Origin: Bdellovibrionales bacterium
GTDB taxonomy: Bacteria > Bdellovibrionota > Bdellovibrionia > Bdellovibrionales > JAGQZY01
DNA: 64,000 nt
Reading direction: 5' to 3'
Assembly (NCBI GenBank): GCA_019750295.1
Contig: JAIEOS010000017.1
Span: 1-64,000, forward strand
Shown: positions 46,223-55,353 of the stretch, one piece after another
Layout: each line of letters begins with the position of its first letter
How positions within the stretch are numbered: position 1 is the first letter of the stretch
Made by a program: the position numbers and the translations under genes
Notes under the pieces: generated by a model
What the model saw: only the letters and a program-made list of their open reading frames with translations
Told to the model about the DNA's origin: nothing
Database searches by the model: none

Positions 46223-46609
46223 ATGATCAAATCTATCTTCGTCTCTTTGGTGCTATTTTCGGCCAGCGCTCAGGCTTATGACTCAAAACCCATTCCAATC
46301 GGCTTTAAAAGCTGCGATTTTATCGCAGATCGCCAATTGGTGGCTCTCGACTTCTCCAGCTCCAACGTTGCGATTGTTTCCGCCAATGGCAAATCAACCC
46401 CCACTGTGGTGGTTAATGGTGAAGCGATCGGTATTCCCTATGGCTACGAGTGCGACGATGCCGAATTCTGCACTGAAGATGTGCGATTTGAATTGGTTGC
46501 AGTGGGAGAAACATTCCTTCAAGTGAATTATGGTAAGAGCGGTGCGTGGATCAAAGGAACCCTCAATGGGCAATCCGTTTCGGCGACTGCAGGGCTCTGC
46601 CGTTATTGA
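46223..46609 (+). CDS. Small exported protein of unknown function
   Basis: 128 residues behind AGGAGG, with signal peptide IFVSLVLFSASAQA. The mature part is beta-type (KSCDFIADRQLVALDFSSS region, VVNGEAIGIPYGYEC, AVGETFLQVNYGKSG) with four cysteines in likely pairs. No family recognised. Followed by a clear terminator. Confidence 0.6.
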   Translation: MIKSIFVSLVLFSASAQAYDSKPIPIGFKSCDFIADRQLVALDFSSSNVAIVSANGKSTPTVVVNGEAIGIPYGYECDDAEFCTEDVRFELVAVGETFLQVNYGKSGAWIKGTLNGQSVSATAGLCRY

Positions 46610-46642
46610 GCGCGTCTCGGGTCGTCGGCACTAACTAAATAG

Positions 46643-46668
46643 AGGGCCAATGTCTGGCCCTTTCTTTT
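46643..46668 (+). terminator. Rho-independent terminator
   Basis: Stem AGGGCCA/TGGCCCT, 5-base loop, followed by TTCTTTT. Ends the 46223-46609 transcript. Confidence 0.85.
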
Positions 46669-46719
46669 AACAATGTCGAAGTGCCGGTCCGTAGGCAAAT
46701 AACAATTATTTATTTTAGA

Positions 46720-47079
46720 TTATTGTTTGAGAGGAGCGAGAGATGCATCTTTGCATGAGTTCGCTTCCGTTGCGGGGACGAAGTCATAGAGATAAACGAT
46801 AGCTTGGCCATTAAGAGCATTGTAACTACCGATGTCTAAATATCTGTAGGATCTGACCAATCGAGTATGGATACTTTTATCAGAGGTTGTACATTTCCGT
46901 ACTAAATCTCCAGGGGAGGATGCTGAAACTTGGAGAGCTTGGGAAATCTGAGGAAGGCCATTGATCCAGGTTCCGTAATTTTCTGTAACCACGCACGTCG
47001 CTTCACAATAAATACCTCCTGCAAAGGCGTTAGGGCTTACGACGATCACTAAAAACAAAGCTCCAAAAAGACTTTTCAT
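46720..47079 (-). CDS. Small exported protein of unknown function
   Basis: About 119 residues from the Met at 47079 (MKSLFGALFLVIVVSPNAFA signal). A start 12 bases upstream adds MERK only. Mature part has four cysteines (YCEATC, RKCTTS, NSCKDA) and a beta-type pattern. No family recognised. Confidence 0.5.
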   Translation of the reverse strand: MKSLFGALFLVIVVSPNAFAGGIYCEATCVVTENYGTWINGLPQISQALQVSASSPGDLVRKCTTSDKSIHTRLVRSYRYLDIGSYNALNGQAIVYLYDFVPATEANSCKDASLAPLKQ

Positions 47080-47265
47080 TTTTCTCTCCATCTCTATCTC
47101 GGTCGGTAAGACCTATTCGGGCGGAAAACTAGCAGGCAGGTACGGATCGCGCAAATTAAAAGAAACCGGCCTCGGTTACTCATATAAATATAACTATTTA
47201 TGGAAAAATTACCACACTCATGTGTTGCGGAAGAGAGCCGATAGGGCTACGACAGCTCGTTCGCG

Positions 47266-47712
47266 TTATTTTTGAATGTAGTCGAAGACGATTCCTCTTC
47301 CGGATTTGACTTTCCCCTTTGAGATTTTACTGATGCTTCGGTTATCTTTCTCTATTAATCGAATCAGTTCGGGGATCTTTTTCGCCTCAGATTGCGGGTC
47401 GTATTTGGCGCTCCATAAAACCATCTCGAAGAGTAGGGGAATGAGATCGAGTCCTTTTTGAGTGAGCCGGAATATGTCGGTTCGCGCGTCGTCTTGGTTT
47501 TCTGATTTTTCGAGGATGCCTGAGTCTATCAGCATTTCGAGTCTTGAGGCCAGCAGGTTCGTGGCAAATCCTTCCTCGGACTTTAGGAATTCGCCATAGG
47601 ATTTCTTTCCCCTAAAAACGATGTCACGAAGAATGAGGAGCGTCCATTTGTCACCAAAGAGTTCGAGCCCAAAATTCACTGGGCAGTGAGATCTTAATTT
47701 GCGCCTCTTCAT
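47266..47712 (-). CDS. HxlR-family transcriptional regulator
   Basis: About 148 residues from ATG 47712 (preceded by CAGGGA). Winged helix of the HxlR type: HCPVNFGLELFGDKWTLLIL, RGKKSYGEFLKSEEGFATNL, LASRLEMLIDSGILEKSEN. The Cys near the N-terminus is common in this family, where it can sense reactive species. A GTG 21 bases earlier would place the operator palindrome in the coding region, so it is rejected. Divergent from the SRPBCC gene. Confidence 0.85.
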   Translation of the reverse strand: MKRRKLRSHCPVNFGLELFGDKWTLLILRDIVFRGKKSYGEFLKSEEGFATNLLASRLEMLIDSGILEKSENQDDARTDIFRLTQKGLDLIPLLFEMVLWSAKYDPQSEAKKIPELIRLIEKDNRSISKISKGKVKSGRGIVFDYIQK

Positions 47713-47723
47713 TCCCTGATTAA

Positions 47724-47756
47724 AACATTTCACTTGAAAAAATCAAGTGAAATGTT
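47724..47756. promoter_or_regulatory. HxlR operator palindrome
   Basis: Perfect 14-bp inverted repeat AACATTTCACTTGA / TCAAGTGAAATGTT with a 5-bp centre, in the 79-bp gap between the divergent HxlR and SRPBCC genes. HxlR proteins bind such sites as dimers, so it probably controls both genes. Confidence 0.6.
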
Positions 47757-47791
47757 AGGTTCCCCAAAAACCAAGTTACAAGGAGTCTATC

Positions 47792-48250
47792 GTGCCCAAT
47801 ATCATTCATCGAGTCGGAATCAAATCGGAACTCAATCACGTATTCCAAGCCATCAGCTCTATCGAGGGTCTATCCCATTGGTGGACTAAAAATACGAAGG
47901 GTGTTTCCGAGGAAAACGGCGAAATCGTATTCACCTTTAAGGAAGACTCCGGGGTTGTCCTGGGCGAAATGAAGATGAAAGTGGTTCAACGTCTTCCGAA
48001 TGAAAGAATGGAATGGATTTGTTTGGCGGGGCCTGAGGACTGGGTTGGAACTTCGTTCACCTTTGATCTAAAAAAAGAAAATGAGTTTACAATTCTCAAC
48101 TTTGGACATCGAAATTGGGCGCAAGAGACCGAATCCATGGCCCATTGTAATATGAAGTGGGGAACCTTTCTTTTAAGTTTAAAAAACTATGTGGAGACAG
48201 GAAAAGGCCGACCGTCCCCCGAGGACATCAAAATTGATAATTGGAATTAG
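47792..48250 (+). CDS. SRPBCC/AHSA1-like domain protein
   Basis: 152 residues. The pattern VFQAISSIEGLSHWWTKNTK, MKVVQRLPNERMEWICLAGP, and FTILNFGHRNWAQETESMAH followed by KWGTFLLSLKNYVETGKGRP is the START-like AHSA1 fold, a hydrophobic-ligand-binding cavity. CAAGGAG precedes the start. Divergent from the HxlR regulator, which probably represses it; HxlR-AHSA1 pairs are common. Confidence 0.85.
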   Translation: MPNIIHRVGIKSELNHVFQAISSIEGLSHWWTKNTKGVSEENGEIVFTFKEDSGVVLGEMKMKVVQRLPNERMEWICLAGPEDWVGTSFTFDLKKENEFTILNFGHRNWAQETESMAHCNMKWGTFLLSLKNYVETGKGRPSPEDIKIDNWN

Positions 48251-48293
48251 TTTCAAAGTTTGAGATCATAGAGCTTTTCAGAGAGGACGTAAT

Positions 48294-49211
48294 ATGGAGA
48301 CTCGCGAAGCTGTTAGTGAGCTTGATGAGAAGTGGGCTGATGTGATCGAGGCTTTGGATCGACCACCGTCGGTGAGGAGTCGAGCTTGGATATTGTTGAC
48401 GATGATTTCGGCTCTGGTCTTTTTTGTGGCTGACAATCAAAAATATTCCACAGAGCTTGCCTTTATTGTCTTGCTGGTGGTTGCTATTCATGAACTTGGT
48501 CATTATCTCGTCATGCGATGGTACGGTATGTCTGATGCCACGGTTTTTTTTGTCCCTTTTATTGGTGCAGGGGTGTGGTCAAAAAAACTGTTGGGCGCAC
48601 AGGGCTTAAAGTTGGTTTATATTTCCATGGCAGGGCCAGTTCCTGGGATTATCATTGGCACGGTACTTTATATGTTCTCGACCAATATTCCTTTATTCAG
48701 AGTTGCGGGGCTCAATTTTTTATTCATCAACGGAATCAATCTCCTTCCCTTTCTCCTTCTGGATGGGGCAAAGATTTTTAAGGGGTTATTTTTTCTGAGA
48801 TGGCCTTGGGGCTTATTATTTTTTCAGCTTCTAACCCTGCTTGTTGTTTATTTTTTCATCGGAAGATGGGCCGTACTTTTTGTGCCTATGGTTGCGCTTT
48901 CTCACCGGATATCATCTTCTGCAATGGAAATCGTCGAGATGTTGAGGGAACGTTACCCTTCAAAAGACTGGGTTCACCGTTCGTTGACGCGACAAGAGTG
49001 GATTGAAATTCTGGAATTCATTTCGCCGGGGTATCGCAAGAGAGGTGATCGTCGTAAGCTCCTCCCTGTGATGGAAGAGGTTCGGGAGATTTTAAAGGTC
49101 GAAAGACCTCCATTAGGTAAAACTCTACTCCTGTTTGGTGTTTATCTCCTCGCACTCGCGATCGTGCTCGGCATTTTTCTCAACGAGCCTCAGGTTCTCG
49201 CGGCTCTCTGA
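48294..49211 (+). CDS. M50-like site-2 membrane protease
   Basis: A 305-residue polytopic protein. Zinc motif HELGH at 66-70 within a hydrophobic helix (LLVVAIHELGHYLVMRWYGM), followed by a membrane helix that ends LLPFLLLDGAKIF, matching the second conserved motif (LDG) of M50 proteases. The C-terminal part is soluble apart from a last helix (LLFGVYLLALAIVLGIFL). Such enzymes cut transmembrane helices. GAGAGGAC lies before the ATG. The gene follows the SRPBCC gene by 43 bp. Confidence 0.8.
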   Translation: METREAVSELDEKWADVIEALDRPPSVRSRAWILLTMISALVFFVADNQKYSTELAFIVLLVVAIHELGHYLVMRWYGMSDATVFFVPFIGAGVWSKKLLGAQGLKLVYISMAGPVPGIIIGTVLYMFSTNIPLFRVAGLNFLFINGINLLPFLLLDGAKIFKGLFFLRWPWGLLFFQLLTLLVVYFFIGRWAVLFVPMVALSHRISSSAMEIVEMLRERYPSKDWVHRSLTRQEWIEILEFISPGYRKRGDRRKLLPVMEEVREILKVERPPLGKTLLLFGVYLLALAIVLGIFLNEPQVLAAL

Positions 49212-49233
49212 AAACGCTGGTTTTGAAACGGAT

Positions 49234-49560
49234 CTAAGTTATCCTTAGGTCTTGAATGCTGTCGTTTTGGACCAAGAATCTGTAAGTGATGGTAATGGGG
49301 CTTCCTGGAAAACTCCCTGTGACTCTCGATTGAAGAAGAAAATGATCTCCCTCTTGTGTGAGGTTCAGTGGTTCTGACTGAAACTGATACTGCCTTCTCG
49401 TCCTTTTAAACCATTCTTCAATCTCGCTGTGGCTCTTTATACTTTTGCGTTCGTCCAGCACGGTTGCTGTTTTGGAAAAGCACGAGATGAATTGGGGGAG
49501 GTCTGAGGCATTCGAAGCCTCTACGTAAGTTTTGAGCACCGGTGGGAGTTTAATTTTCAT
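49234..49560 (-). CDS. NTF2-like/SnoaL-like small protein
   Basis: 108 residues with the SnoaL-type pattern: YVEASNASDLPQFISCFSKT, AEIEEWFKR-like helix (SEIEEWFKRTRRQYQFQSEP), LQSRVTGSFPGSPITITYRF and ending LRIT. NTF2-like folds bind small hydrophobic ligands or act as isomerases or dehydratases. It follows the SDR gene in the same direction (25 bp apart), so the two are probably co-transcribed. Confidence 0.7.
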   Translation of the reverse strand: MKIKLPPVLKTYVEASNASDLPQFISCFSKTATVLDERKSIKSHSEIEEWFKRTRRQYQFQSEPLNLTQEGDHFLLQSRVTGSFPGSPITITYRFLVQNDSIQDLRIT

Positions 49561-49584
49561 ATTTGTCCTTCGAGCTCATGTTAT

Positions 49585-50382
49585 TTAAATTGTGGGAACG
49601 GTGCCGCCATCGATAATGTAGTCCTGACCAGTGATAGCGGAGGCGCGTTTTGAGCATAAGAAGGCGATGAGCTCCGCCACTTCTTCGGGTAGGGTAGGGC
49701 GGCCGAGGGGGATTCCGCCAAGGCCATTCATCACCTCTTGTATGGCTTCGTCGATGGAAATGTTTTTTGTGGCGGAGATTCTCTCCATCAGCGCCCGGGA
49801 GGATTCTGTAGAGACCCATCCGGGGGAGACGTTGTTCACGCGAATTCCGTTGGGGCTGATTTCCTTAGAAAGACACTTGCTATAGTTTGTGAGTGCGGCT
49901 TTCGCCGCGGCGTAGGCCATGGTCGATTCATGCAACGGAAGTGTTCGCTGAATACTAGAGACGTGGATAATCGACCCGGATTTTTTCTCGAGCATTTTGG
50001 GAATGAGTAATCGATTTAAGCGAACGGCGGCGTAAAGATTAAGGTCGAAAGCTTTTTGCCATTCCTCTTCCGTTTGCGCAAGAAATCCTCCACCCGGGGA
50101 ATTGGAGCCGCCCGCAACATGAATGATAACGTCAATCCCTTTCCAAAGGGATTGGGCTTCGTTTGCGACCTTGAGAGCGCCATCGCTGGTGGAGAGATCG
50201 GCCGCAACAAAATGCACTCCCTCGGGGAGATCCTGTGGGGTCGTGCGAGCGGTGGTCACGACCTGCGCGCCAGAACTGATAAAGCGTTGAACTGTTGCGG
50301 CGCCTTGTCCCTTGGTCCCGCCGGTGACGAGAACTCGTTGTCCTTGGAATTCGTTATTTGTTGTTGCAAGTGAGTGATACAT
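49585..50382 (-). CDS. Short-chain dehydrogenase/reductase
   Basis: 265 residues. Cofactor motif TGGTKGQG near 21-28, catalytic YAAAK motif near 160 (STMAYAAAKAALTNYSKCLS), VNNVSPGWVSTESSR after it, and a C-terminal DYIIDGGTVPTI end. AAGGAG precedes the ATG. Divergent from the TetR gene, with an operator palindrome between, so TetR control is likely. Substrate is unknown. Confidence 0.92.
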   Translation of the reverse strand: MYHSLATTNNEFQGQRVLVTGGTKGQGAATVQRFISSGAQVVTTARTTPQDLPEGVHFVAADLSTSDGALKVANEAQSLWKGIDVIIHVAGGSNSPGGGFLAQTEEEWQKAFDLNLYAAVRLNRLLIPKMLEKKSGSIIHVSSIQRTLPLHESTMAYAAAKAALTNYSKCLSKEISPNGIRVNNVSPGWVSTESSRALMERISATKNISIDEAIQEVMNGLGGIPLGRPTLPEEVAELIAFLCSKRASAITGQDYIIDGGTVPTI

Positions 50383-50402
50383 GGTGGATCTCCTTAATAT
50401 TA

Positions 50403-50428
50403 TTTTTAATACAAAAATGTATTAAAAA
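50403..50428. promoter_or_regulatory. TetR operator 1 (SDR side)
   Basis: Perfect 11-bp inverted repeat TTTTTAATACA / TGTATTAAAAA with a 4-bp centre, 20 bp upstream of the SDR start. A near-copy lies at 50488-50509. Confidence 0.65.
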
Positions 50429-50487
50429 CAACTGCAGATTCGAGTGTTCTTATAAGTTATCGATATAGTTATCCAAATGGGTGTTGA

Positions 50488-50509
50488 TTTAATGCATAAA
50501 TGTATTAAA
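50488..50509. promoter_or_regulatory. TetR operator 2 (regulator side)
   Basis: Arms TTTAATGCA and TGTATTAAA (one mismatch) with a 4-bp centre. It shares the TGTATTAAA half with operator 1 and lies just before the preferred TetR start, so TetR probably represses itself as well. Confidence 0.6.
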
Positions 50510-50518
50510 ATAGGATTT

Positions 50519-51109
50519 ATGAAAACTAAAAAGGGTGAAAAAGAAAAACTGAGACAAACTATATTAGAGAAAGCCATTGCCTATTTTAAAAAAAATGGGG
50601 CGGGCGGGACAGGAACTGAGTCCGTCATGAAGCACATGGGGCTCACTCGGGGGGCTCTATATAGCCATTTCAAATCCAAAGAGGACTTGTTTGCCACCGC
50701 TGTTGCGGAGGATCTTAAAAAGTTAGAGGAGTCTTTAGAGCTGAGGTTTTTGAAAGAACCCACATCAGCGTTAGAAAATATTATTAAGGATCATCTTTCA
50801 GAAAAGAACTTAACTGATGTCGGAAACAGTTGCGCCTTTACATCTTTGAGTAGTGAGATGCAGAGATGCAAAGCTTCGCACCGGGCACTGTACGAGGCCT
50901 CAATGCTTCGCATTTATAAAATGTTTGCGGAAGCTTTAAGTCGACACTTTCCTAAGGATAATCCCCAACAAAGCCTTACAAAGGCTTACAATCTCTACTC
51001 GGGGCTCGTGGGAACCCTCACCATGGCACGAACCATAAAGGATCCTGTCCGCGCCCGAGAAATACTTCGCTCGGGACGGGAGCATCTTGTCGATTCTTTT
51101 TCACCTTGA
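50519..51109 (+). CDS. TetR/AcrR-family regulator
   Basis: About 196 residues from ATG 50519 with TAGGA just before. HTH part: ILEKAIAYFKKNGAGGTGTE, SVMKHMGLTRGALYSHFKSK, EDLFATAVAEDL. The ligand domain follows (NTSCAFTSLSS-like block: GNSCAFTSLSSEMQRCKA). An earlier ATG at 50477 would read through operator 2, so the later start is preferred. Divergent from the SDR gene. Confidence 0.9.
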   Translation: MKTKKGEKEKLRQTILEKAIAYFKKNGAGGTGTESVMKHMGLTRGALYSHFKSKEDLFATAVAEDLKKLEESLELRFLKEPTSALENIIKDHLSEKNLTDVGNSCAFTSLSSEMQRCKASHRALYEASMLRIYKMFAEALSRHFPKDNPQQSLTKAYNLYSGLVGTLTMARTIKDPVRAREILRSGREHLVDSFSP

Positions 51110-51238
51110 GAATTACATGGTGTCCCACGTACCAAGATCTAAGACTCAAGGATGAGGTAGACTTCGTTGTCGTGCTTAAAAACAGTTTACTCAACCTCGT
51201 TAATTGAATAGAACAGCGGATCAAACTTAGGAGTTAAT

Positions 51239-52705
51239 GTGAAGTGGACTCGTATCCTGGCTACGGCGATCATCGTATTTCAAAGTTTATCGGCAAGTGC
51301 TTATGTTTTACCCGCGTCGGCGGTGAACGAAGACGTCAAAATGCAAGAGTTGAGGAGTGGCATTGAGAACAAATCCAAGACACGCCCTCGACGCTGATTC
51401 TCCCAGTTGGATCCGCAATCGACTCACGAGCAATTTACGAGTTCCCAAGCCGCATTGGATTGGACGCAAAAAGTCTCGTCCACATTGATTGCAAATCTGC
51501 AGGCAAAAAAATTCGACGTTTTGCCTCTCTCAGATGATCGCTATGGGACGCTCCAGGAGTACGTTGATCAACTCTGGTTGGCGTTTCAGACTTTGTTCCC
51601 GAAGTACACTCAGGGCCTCAATACTCCGCCGGTTGTACTTGTGGACTCCGAAGTGATGAATGCTTTTGTCCCTAAGTACATTCTCAAGGACAATAAAATT
51701 GCTCATACCATCGTTGTATTTACTGCGTTGTTAGATCAAGCGGGAGGTGTCAGTCAGAAGAACTTACTGACGGGAGTTCTCGCTCACGAATTGGCCCATT
51801 CCGTATTTAGACATGCTCTGGATGAATATCAACAGCACGTCACCAAGTTTTACGACGCTCAAGTGTCTCAGATCGGGTACGAAGTACCTAATGATGCTCT
51901 TCTTAACGCCAGTCTTGGCGAGTGGAAGACCGGGGCTTCCTTTGTTGGGGATTTTACAAATGAAGAATTTAAGAATCTGCCCTCGCAAGGCGTAGCGAAA
52001 CCGATTTTGATGAGAGTTTGGACGGAGATTAATAGTGGCGAGTTTGATTTGAGTCAGAGCTGTTGGGACGCTCGCGATGCGATGGATATTTGGTTGAGCT
52101 ATCAAAGATTTTCAGATTTTGCGAGCCAGTATTCTCTCCTTGATGTTGATAAAAATGCTTTAGCCTCCGCCAGCGAGTCTGTTCTCACCGCGTCGGACGC
52201 CTGCCTTCAGGGGAAGTCTCCTCATTTTCTGGAGACTCTCTCTAAAACCTTGGGTGTCCCTAAAGAAACTCTCGCGCTGAACCCGGGTATTGCGGAAATG
52301 GATCAAACGTTTTCGGCGGCTCCGTCGGTCACCAGCGGTCTTCAGGCGATTGTGGCTCCAGTTCGCCAATCGATGAGGGAGGTCGAAGCTCGTTATAACT
52401 TCGCCTCGTTAGGATACTTCACCCATGAGGAGCACGCCGATGATGTTTCCGTCATCGTGCACCGGTATTTAAATTGGAATTTTTCTTCGCTACCTGATTT
52501 TTTTAAGATGTTGATGCCGCCGAAGGATTTAGAGCGCTGTAATGCTTTGATCGCGAAACAAAAAACTCCTCCGACAGGATCTTTTTCCGATCCACATAGG
52601 GCCACTTGCTTTCGAATAGACCACCTTTACAAATTGAACTCGCTGATTCCAAAAGATGTCATCGGGTTTGCAAATGAATACGTCACTAAGACTATGGAAG
52701 ATTAA
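51239..52705 (+). pseudogene. Secreted M48-like metallopeptidase with in-frame TGA
   Basis: GTG 51239 has TAGGAG six bases before it and reads KWTRILATAIIVFQSLSASA, a signal peptide, continuing to KTRPRR and a TGA at 51395-51397. The same frame then continues FSQLDPQSTHEQF and the whole catalytic domain, with HELAH (VLAHELAHSVFRH) about 120 residues after the stop and ending at 52705. So a single nonsense codon separates the export signal from the enzyme. The best in-frame restart is TTG 51407, without a ribosome-binding site. Confidence 0.75.
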
Positions 52706-52706
52706 T

Positions 52707-52985
52707 ATGCATAAAATGATCTTTTTATTATTTTTATTAGGCTCTGCGGGATGTACTTCTTACGGTCCGATGTTTGCGACCGGGCATCCTCTTCCCAAAG
52801 ATCGAAAAATGGGTCAGTCTTGCCGGTCTTGGGTGCTCCATAAAACTTTACCCTTCGCTTGGGGCCGAAATGATATCATGGAGGCGGCAACTCAAGGAAA
52901 TATCCAGGAGATCGCCGTGGTCGACAAATCGACCCTCTCTTATCTTCTCTACGGAACAGAGTGCACTTTGGTCTACGGCAGATAA
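52707..52985 (+). CDS. TRL-domain lipoprotein
   Basis: About 92 residues starting one base after the metallopeptidase stop (ATG 52707), so translation is coupled. Signal MIFLLFLLGSAGC with lipobox AGC, then SYGPMFATGHPL, GQSCRSWVLHKTLPFAWG and NIQEIAVVDKSTLSYLLYGT, which is the TRL-like pattern (first seen in tRNA-associated locus proteins of spirochaetes). Function is unknown. Confidence 0.75.
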   Translation: MHKMIFLLFLLGSAGCTSYGPMFATGHPLPKDRKMGQSCRSWVLHKTLPFAWGRNDIMEAATQGNIQEIAVVDKSTLSYLLYGTECTLVYGR

Positions 52986-53075
52986 CCGATAACAAAAGTT
53001 CGCAATACCGACTTGTCAAAGGCCAATGAGTTCACACAATGATAAGATCATAGTGCAATCCACGAAAGGTGATTT

Positions 53076-54212
53076 ATGAAATCCACTCCCAATGCTCAGC
53101 TCCTAAAGCCCATTCAAATCGGCGATCTCAAGCTTCCTCACCGCATTTTTATGGCCCCACTGACACGATCTCGATCTCTTAAAGAAGGTCACACGCAAAC
53201 ACCTCTCCATGCCCTGTATTATTCTCAGAGGGCTTCGGCGGGACTCATCATTTCGGAGGCGACGCAGATCAGTCAACAAGGGCAAGGCTATGCGTGGACG
53301 CCCGGGATTTACACCGACAAACAGGTGGAAGGTTGGAAGTTGGTGACCGATGCTATTCATAATGCCGGGGGACGTATATTTGTTCAGCTTTGGCATGTGG
53401 GTGCCGTTTCTCATAATGTTTTTCAGCCTGAAGGAAAAAATCCTGTGTCATCGAGCGAGTGGACTCCAAAGGGTCAAGCGTTTGTCGGCGACTATCATCC
53501 TCAAGGACCCGTGGTGCCTCACCCCAAGGCCGATGCGCTGACAAAATCCCAGATCAAAAAGATTATCGAAGATTACAAGCATGCGGCTCGCTGTGCGAAA
53601 GAGGCTCACTTTGATGGCGTTGAGCTCCACGCAGCGAATGGATATTTGATTGATCAGTTTTTGCGAGACTCCGTGAATCGACGTGACGATGAATACGGCG
53701 GCTCCATTGAAAATCGCATTCGTTTCCTGAATGAAGTGGTCGATGCTTTGTGCGAAGTTCTACCTCCTTCGAGAATTGGTGTCCGATTAACTCCGATGGG
53801 AGGACCTGGCGGTAGCTTCGATAGTCATCCGAAAGCGGTATACACGGCCGCGGCGAAATCTCTCGCGGGTCGAGGATTAGCTTATCTTCACGTGGTGCGC
53901 GCCAATGATCACGGAGGAAACGCGAAGGATCTAGAGCAGGGGGATAGTGTGATCGCAGAGATGAGAAAAGCGTTTGATGGCCCTTTGATCGCCAATGCAG
54001 ACTTTACTCCCGAGGAGGCCGACCGGTGGATTGCTGAAGGCTATGCAGATGCGGTGGCCTTTGGACGTTTATTTATTGCGAATCCTGATTTACCAGAGCG
54101 GATTGCTCAAAACGGTCCTTACAATGAAGCGAATGGGACCACTTTTTATGGGGGAACCCACGTGGGCTACACAGACTATGAAAGTTTAAAGAAAACCAAA
54201 GACGCGTTATAG
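53076..54212 (+). CDS. Old Yellow Enzyme-type flavin oxidoreductase (NemA-like)
   Basis: 378 residues. FMN-binding TIM barrel: IGDLKLPHRIFMAPLTRSRS, YSQRASAGLIISEATQIS, GRIFVQLWHVGAVSH, the catalytic HAANGYLIDQFLRDSVN motif (His/Asn pair) and PLIANADFTPEEADRWIAEG, ADAVAFGRLFIANPD. Reduces alpha,beta-unsaturated carbonyls or nitro compounds. AGGTG before the ATG at 53076. No partner gene nearby. Confidence 0.93.
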   Translation: MKSTPNAQLLKPIQIGDLKLPHRIFMAPLTRSRSLKEGHTQTPLHALYYSQRASAGLIISEATQISQQGQGYAWTPGIYTDKQVEGWKLVTDAIHNAGGRIFVQLWHVGAVSHNVFQPEGKNPVSSSEWTPKGQAFVGDYHPQGPVVPHPKADALTKSQIKKIIEDYKHAARCAKEAHFDGVELHAANGYLIDQFLRDSVNRRDDEYGGSIENRIRFLNEVVDALCEVLPPSRIGVRLTPMGGPGGSFDSHPKAVYTAAAKSLAGRGLAYLHVVRANDHGGNAKDLEQGDSVIAEMRKAFDGPLIANADFTPEEADRWIAEGYADAVAFGRLFIANPDLPERIAQNGPYNEANGTTFYGGTHVGYTDYESLKKTKDAL

Positions 54213-54259
54213 TTTTGCAAGGAATGAAGCTGGGCTCGGAGCGAGAGCCCAGGCGTTCG

Positions 54260-55267
54260 TTAGGGTTTAATGATTCTTAGAAATTGTGAAAAAGGGATGC
54301 GCGACCGAAGGCTCTCTTTCATGATTGACCCCAAGGCGATCGGAGCGAAGATCATCATCCTCCAAGCGACTTCAAACAGTTCTGTAAATGTAAATTCCAA
54401 TCCACGAAATAGTTTGAACATATGAGCCGCCGAAAATAGCCCAAGAACACCCCCGCTCATGAGTGCTACGGGCCACCATTTGAAAACCACAGACACGACG
54501 ATGGCCAGCTGGAGCGAGAGATAGATATAATGATTCCATCGCAGAGCTTTCATGTTTTTCTCCTCGTACATGCGAGGGTGTTTCCGCCAAAGTTTGACTT
54601 TAAGACCGGCTCCTTTGGCCTCGTGAAGAATTCTCCAGCTTGCCTGCGGACCCACCGGGTGAACGACCACGCAGGCCGGTTCGCTGATAATTTTTTTATC
54701 TAAATCAAGAACGGTCCAAGCCAAATCGGTATCCTCGAGAAACCAAGGGAAATTTTCGGAGTCAAAACCCTTTGAGAGTTCGGTAAAAACACTTTTGCGA
54801 TAAAAAATATTGCAGGTCTGATACCCTCCAAAGACGGAAAGTTGCTGCATCCCTTTCCAGGTCAATGTTTTTGGACTGTCTTCGGGAGTGACCGTGAGGC
54901 CCTCGATTCCCAGCGCTTCTTTGTTGTGCACGTGCTGTGAGGCCGCTGTCAGCCAGTAGGGAGTGGGAATGCAATCGTCATCGGTAAAGGCGATCCAAGA
55001 CCCCTGCGCGATTTTTGCGCCATAATTTCGTTTAAAAGAAACATTTCTCCCGTGCCAGACATCTTCTTCGGGTGTCAGAAATTTTAAATGCAACGAAGAC
55101 TTGTAGGACTTAAGCCAGTCGAAGGACAGATCGTTGGGACTCAATATGATGATTACCTCGAACTGCTGCTTATTCATGCTTTGGAGTTCCAAACCCGCTA
55201 CGGCGCGCTTTAAAGATTCCGGTCGGTTGTGGCTGGGGATCACTACAGAAAAAGTCGGCTGCGTCAT
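54260..55267 (-). CDS. Family 2 glycosyltransferase with C-terminal membrane helices
   Basis: 335 residues. GT-A fold N-terminus (FSVVIPSHNRPESLKRAVAG), DXD-type motif FTDDDCIPTPYW, then DTDLAWTVLDL. Two to three membrane segments follow (about 246-275 and 295-318), so it is probably on the cytoplasmic membrane face. The acceptor, whether lipid or polysaccharide, cannot be told. No other sugar genes nearby. Confidence 0.88.
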   Translation of the reverse strand: MTQPTFSVVIPSHNRPESLKRAVAGLELQSMNKQQFEVIIILSPNDLSFDWLKSYKSSLHLKFLTPEEDVWHGRNVSFKRNYGAKIAQGSWIAFTDDDCIPTPYWLTAASQHVHNKEALGIEGLTVTPEDSPKTLTWKGMQQLSVFGGYQTCNIFYRKSVFTELSKGFDSENFPWFLEDTDLAWTVLDLDKKIISEPACVVVHPVGPQASWRILHEAKGAGLKVKLWRKHPRMYEEKNMKALRWNHYIYLSLQLAIVVSVVFKWWPVALMSGGVLGLFSAAHMFKLFRGLEFTFTELFEVAWRMMIFAPIALGSIMKESLRSRIPFSQFLRIIKP

Positions 55268-55353
55268 AAATCAATTAGAACCGAAGAAAATGGATTGCTC
55301 AATACTAATCCCATCGTTCGAATTAAAAAAATGACCCATAGGTTTTTTACAGG

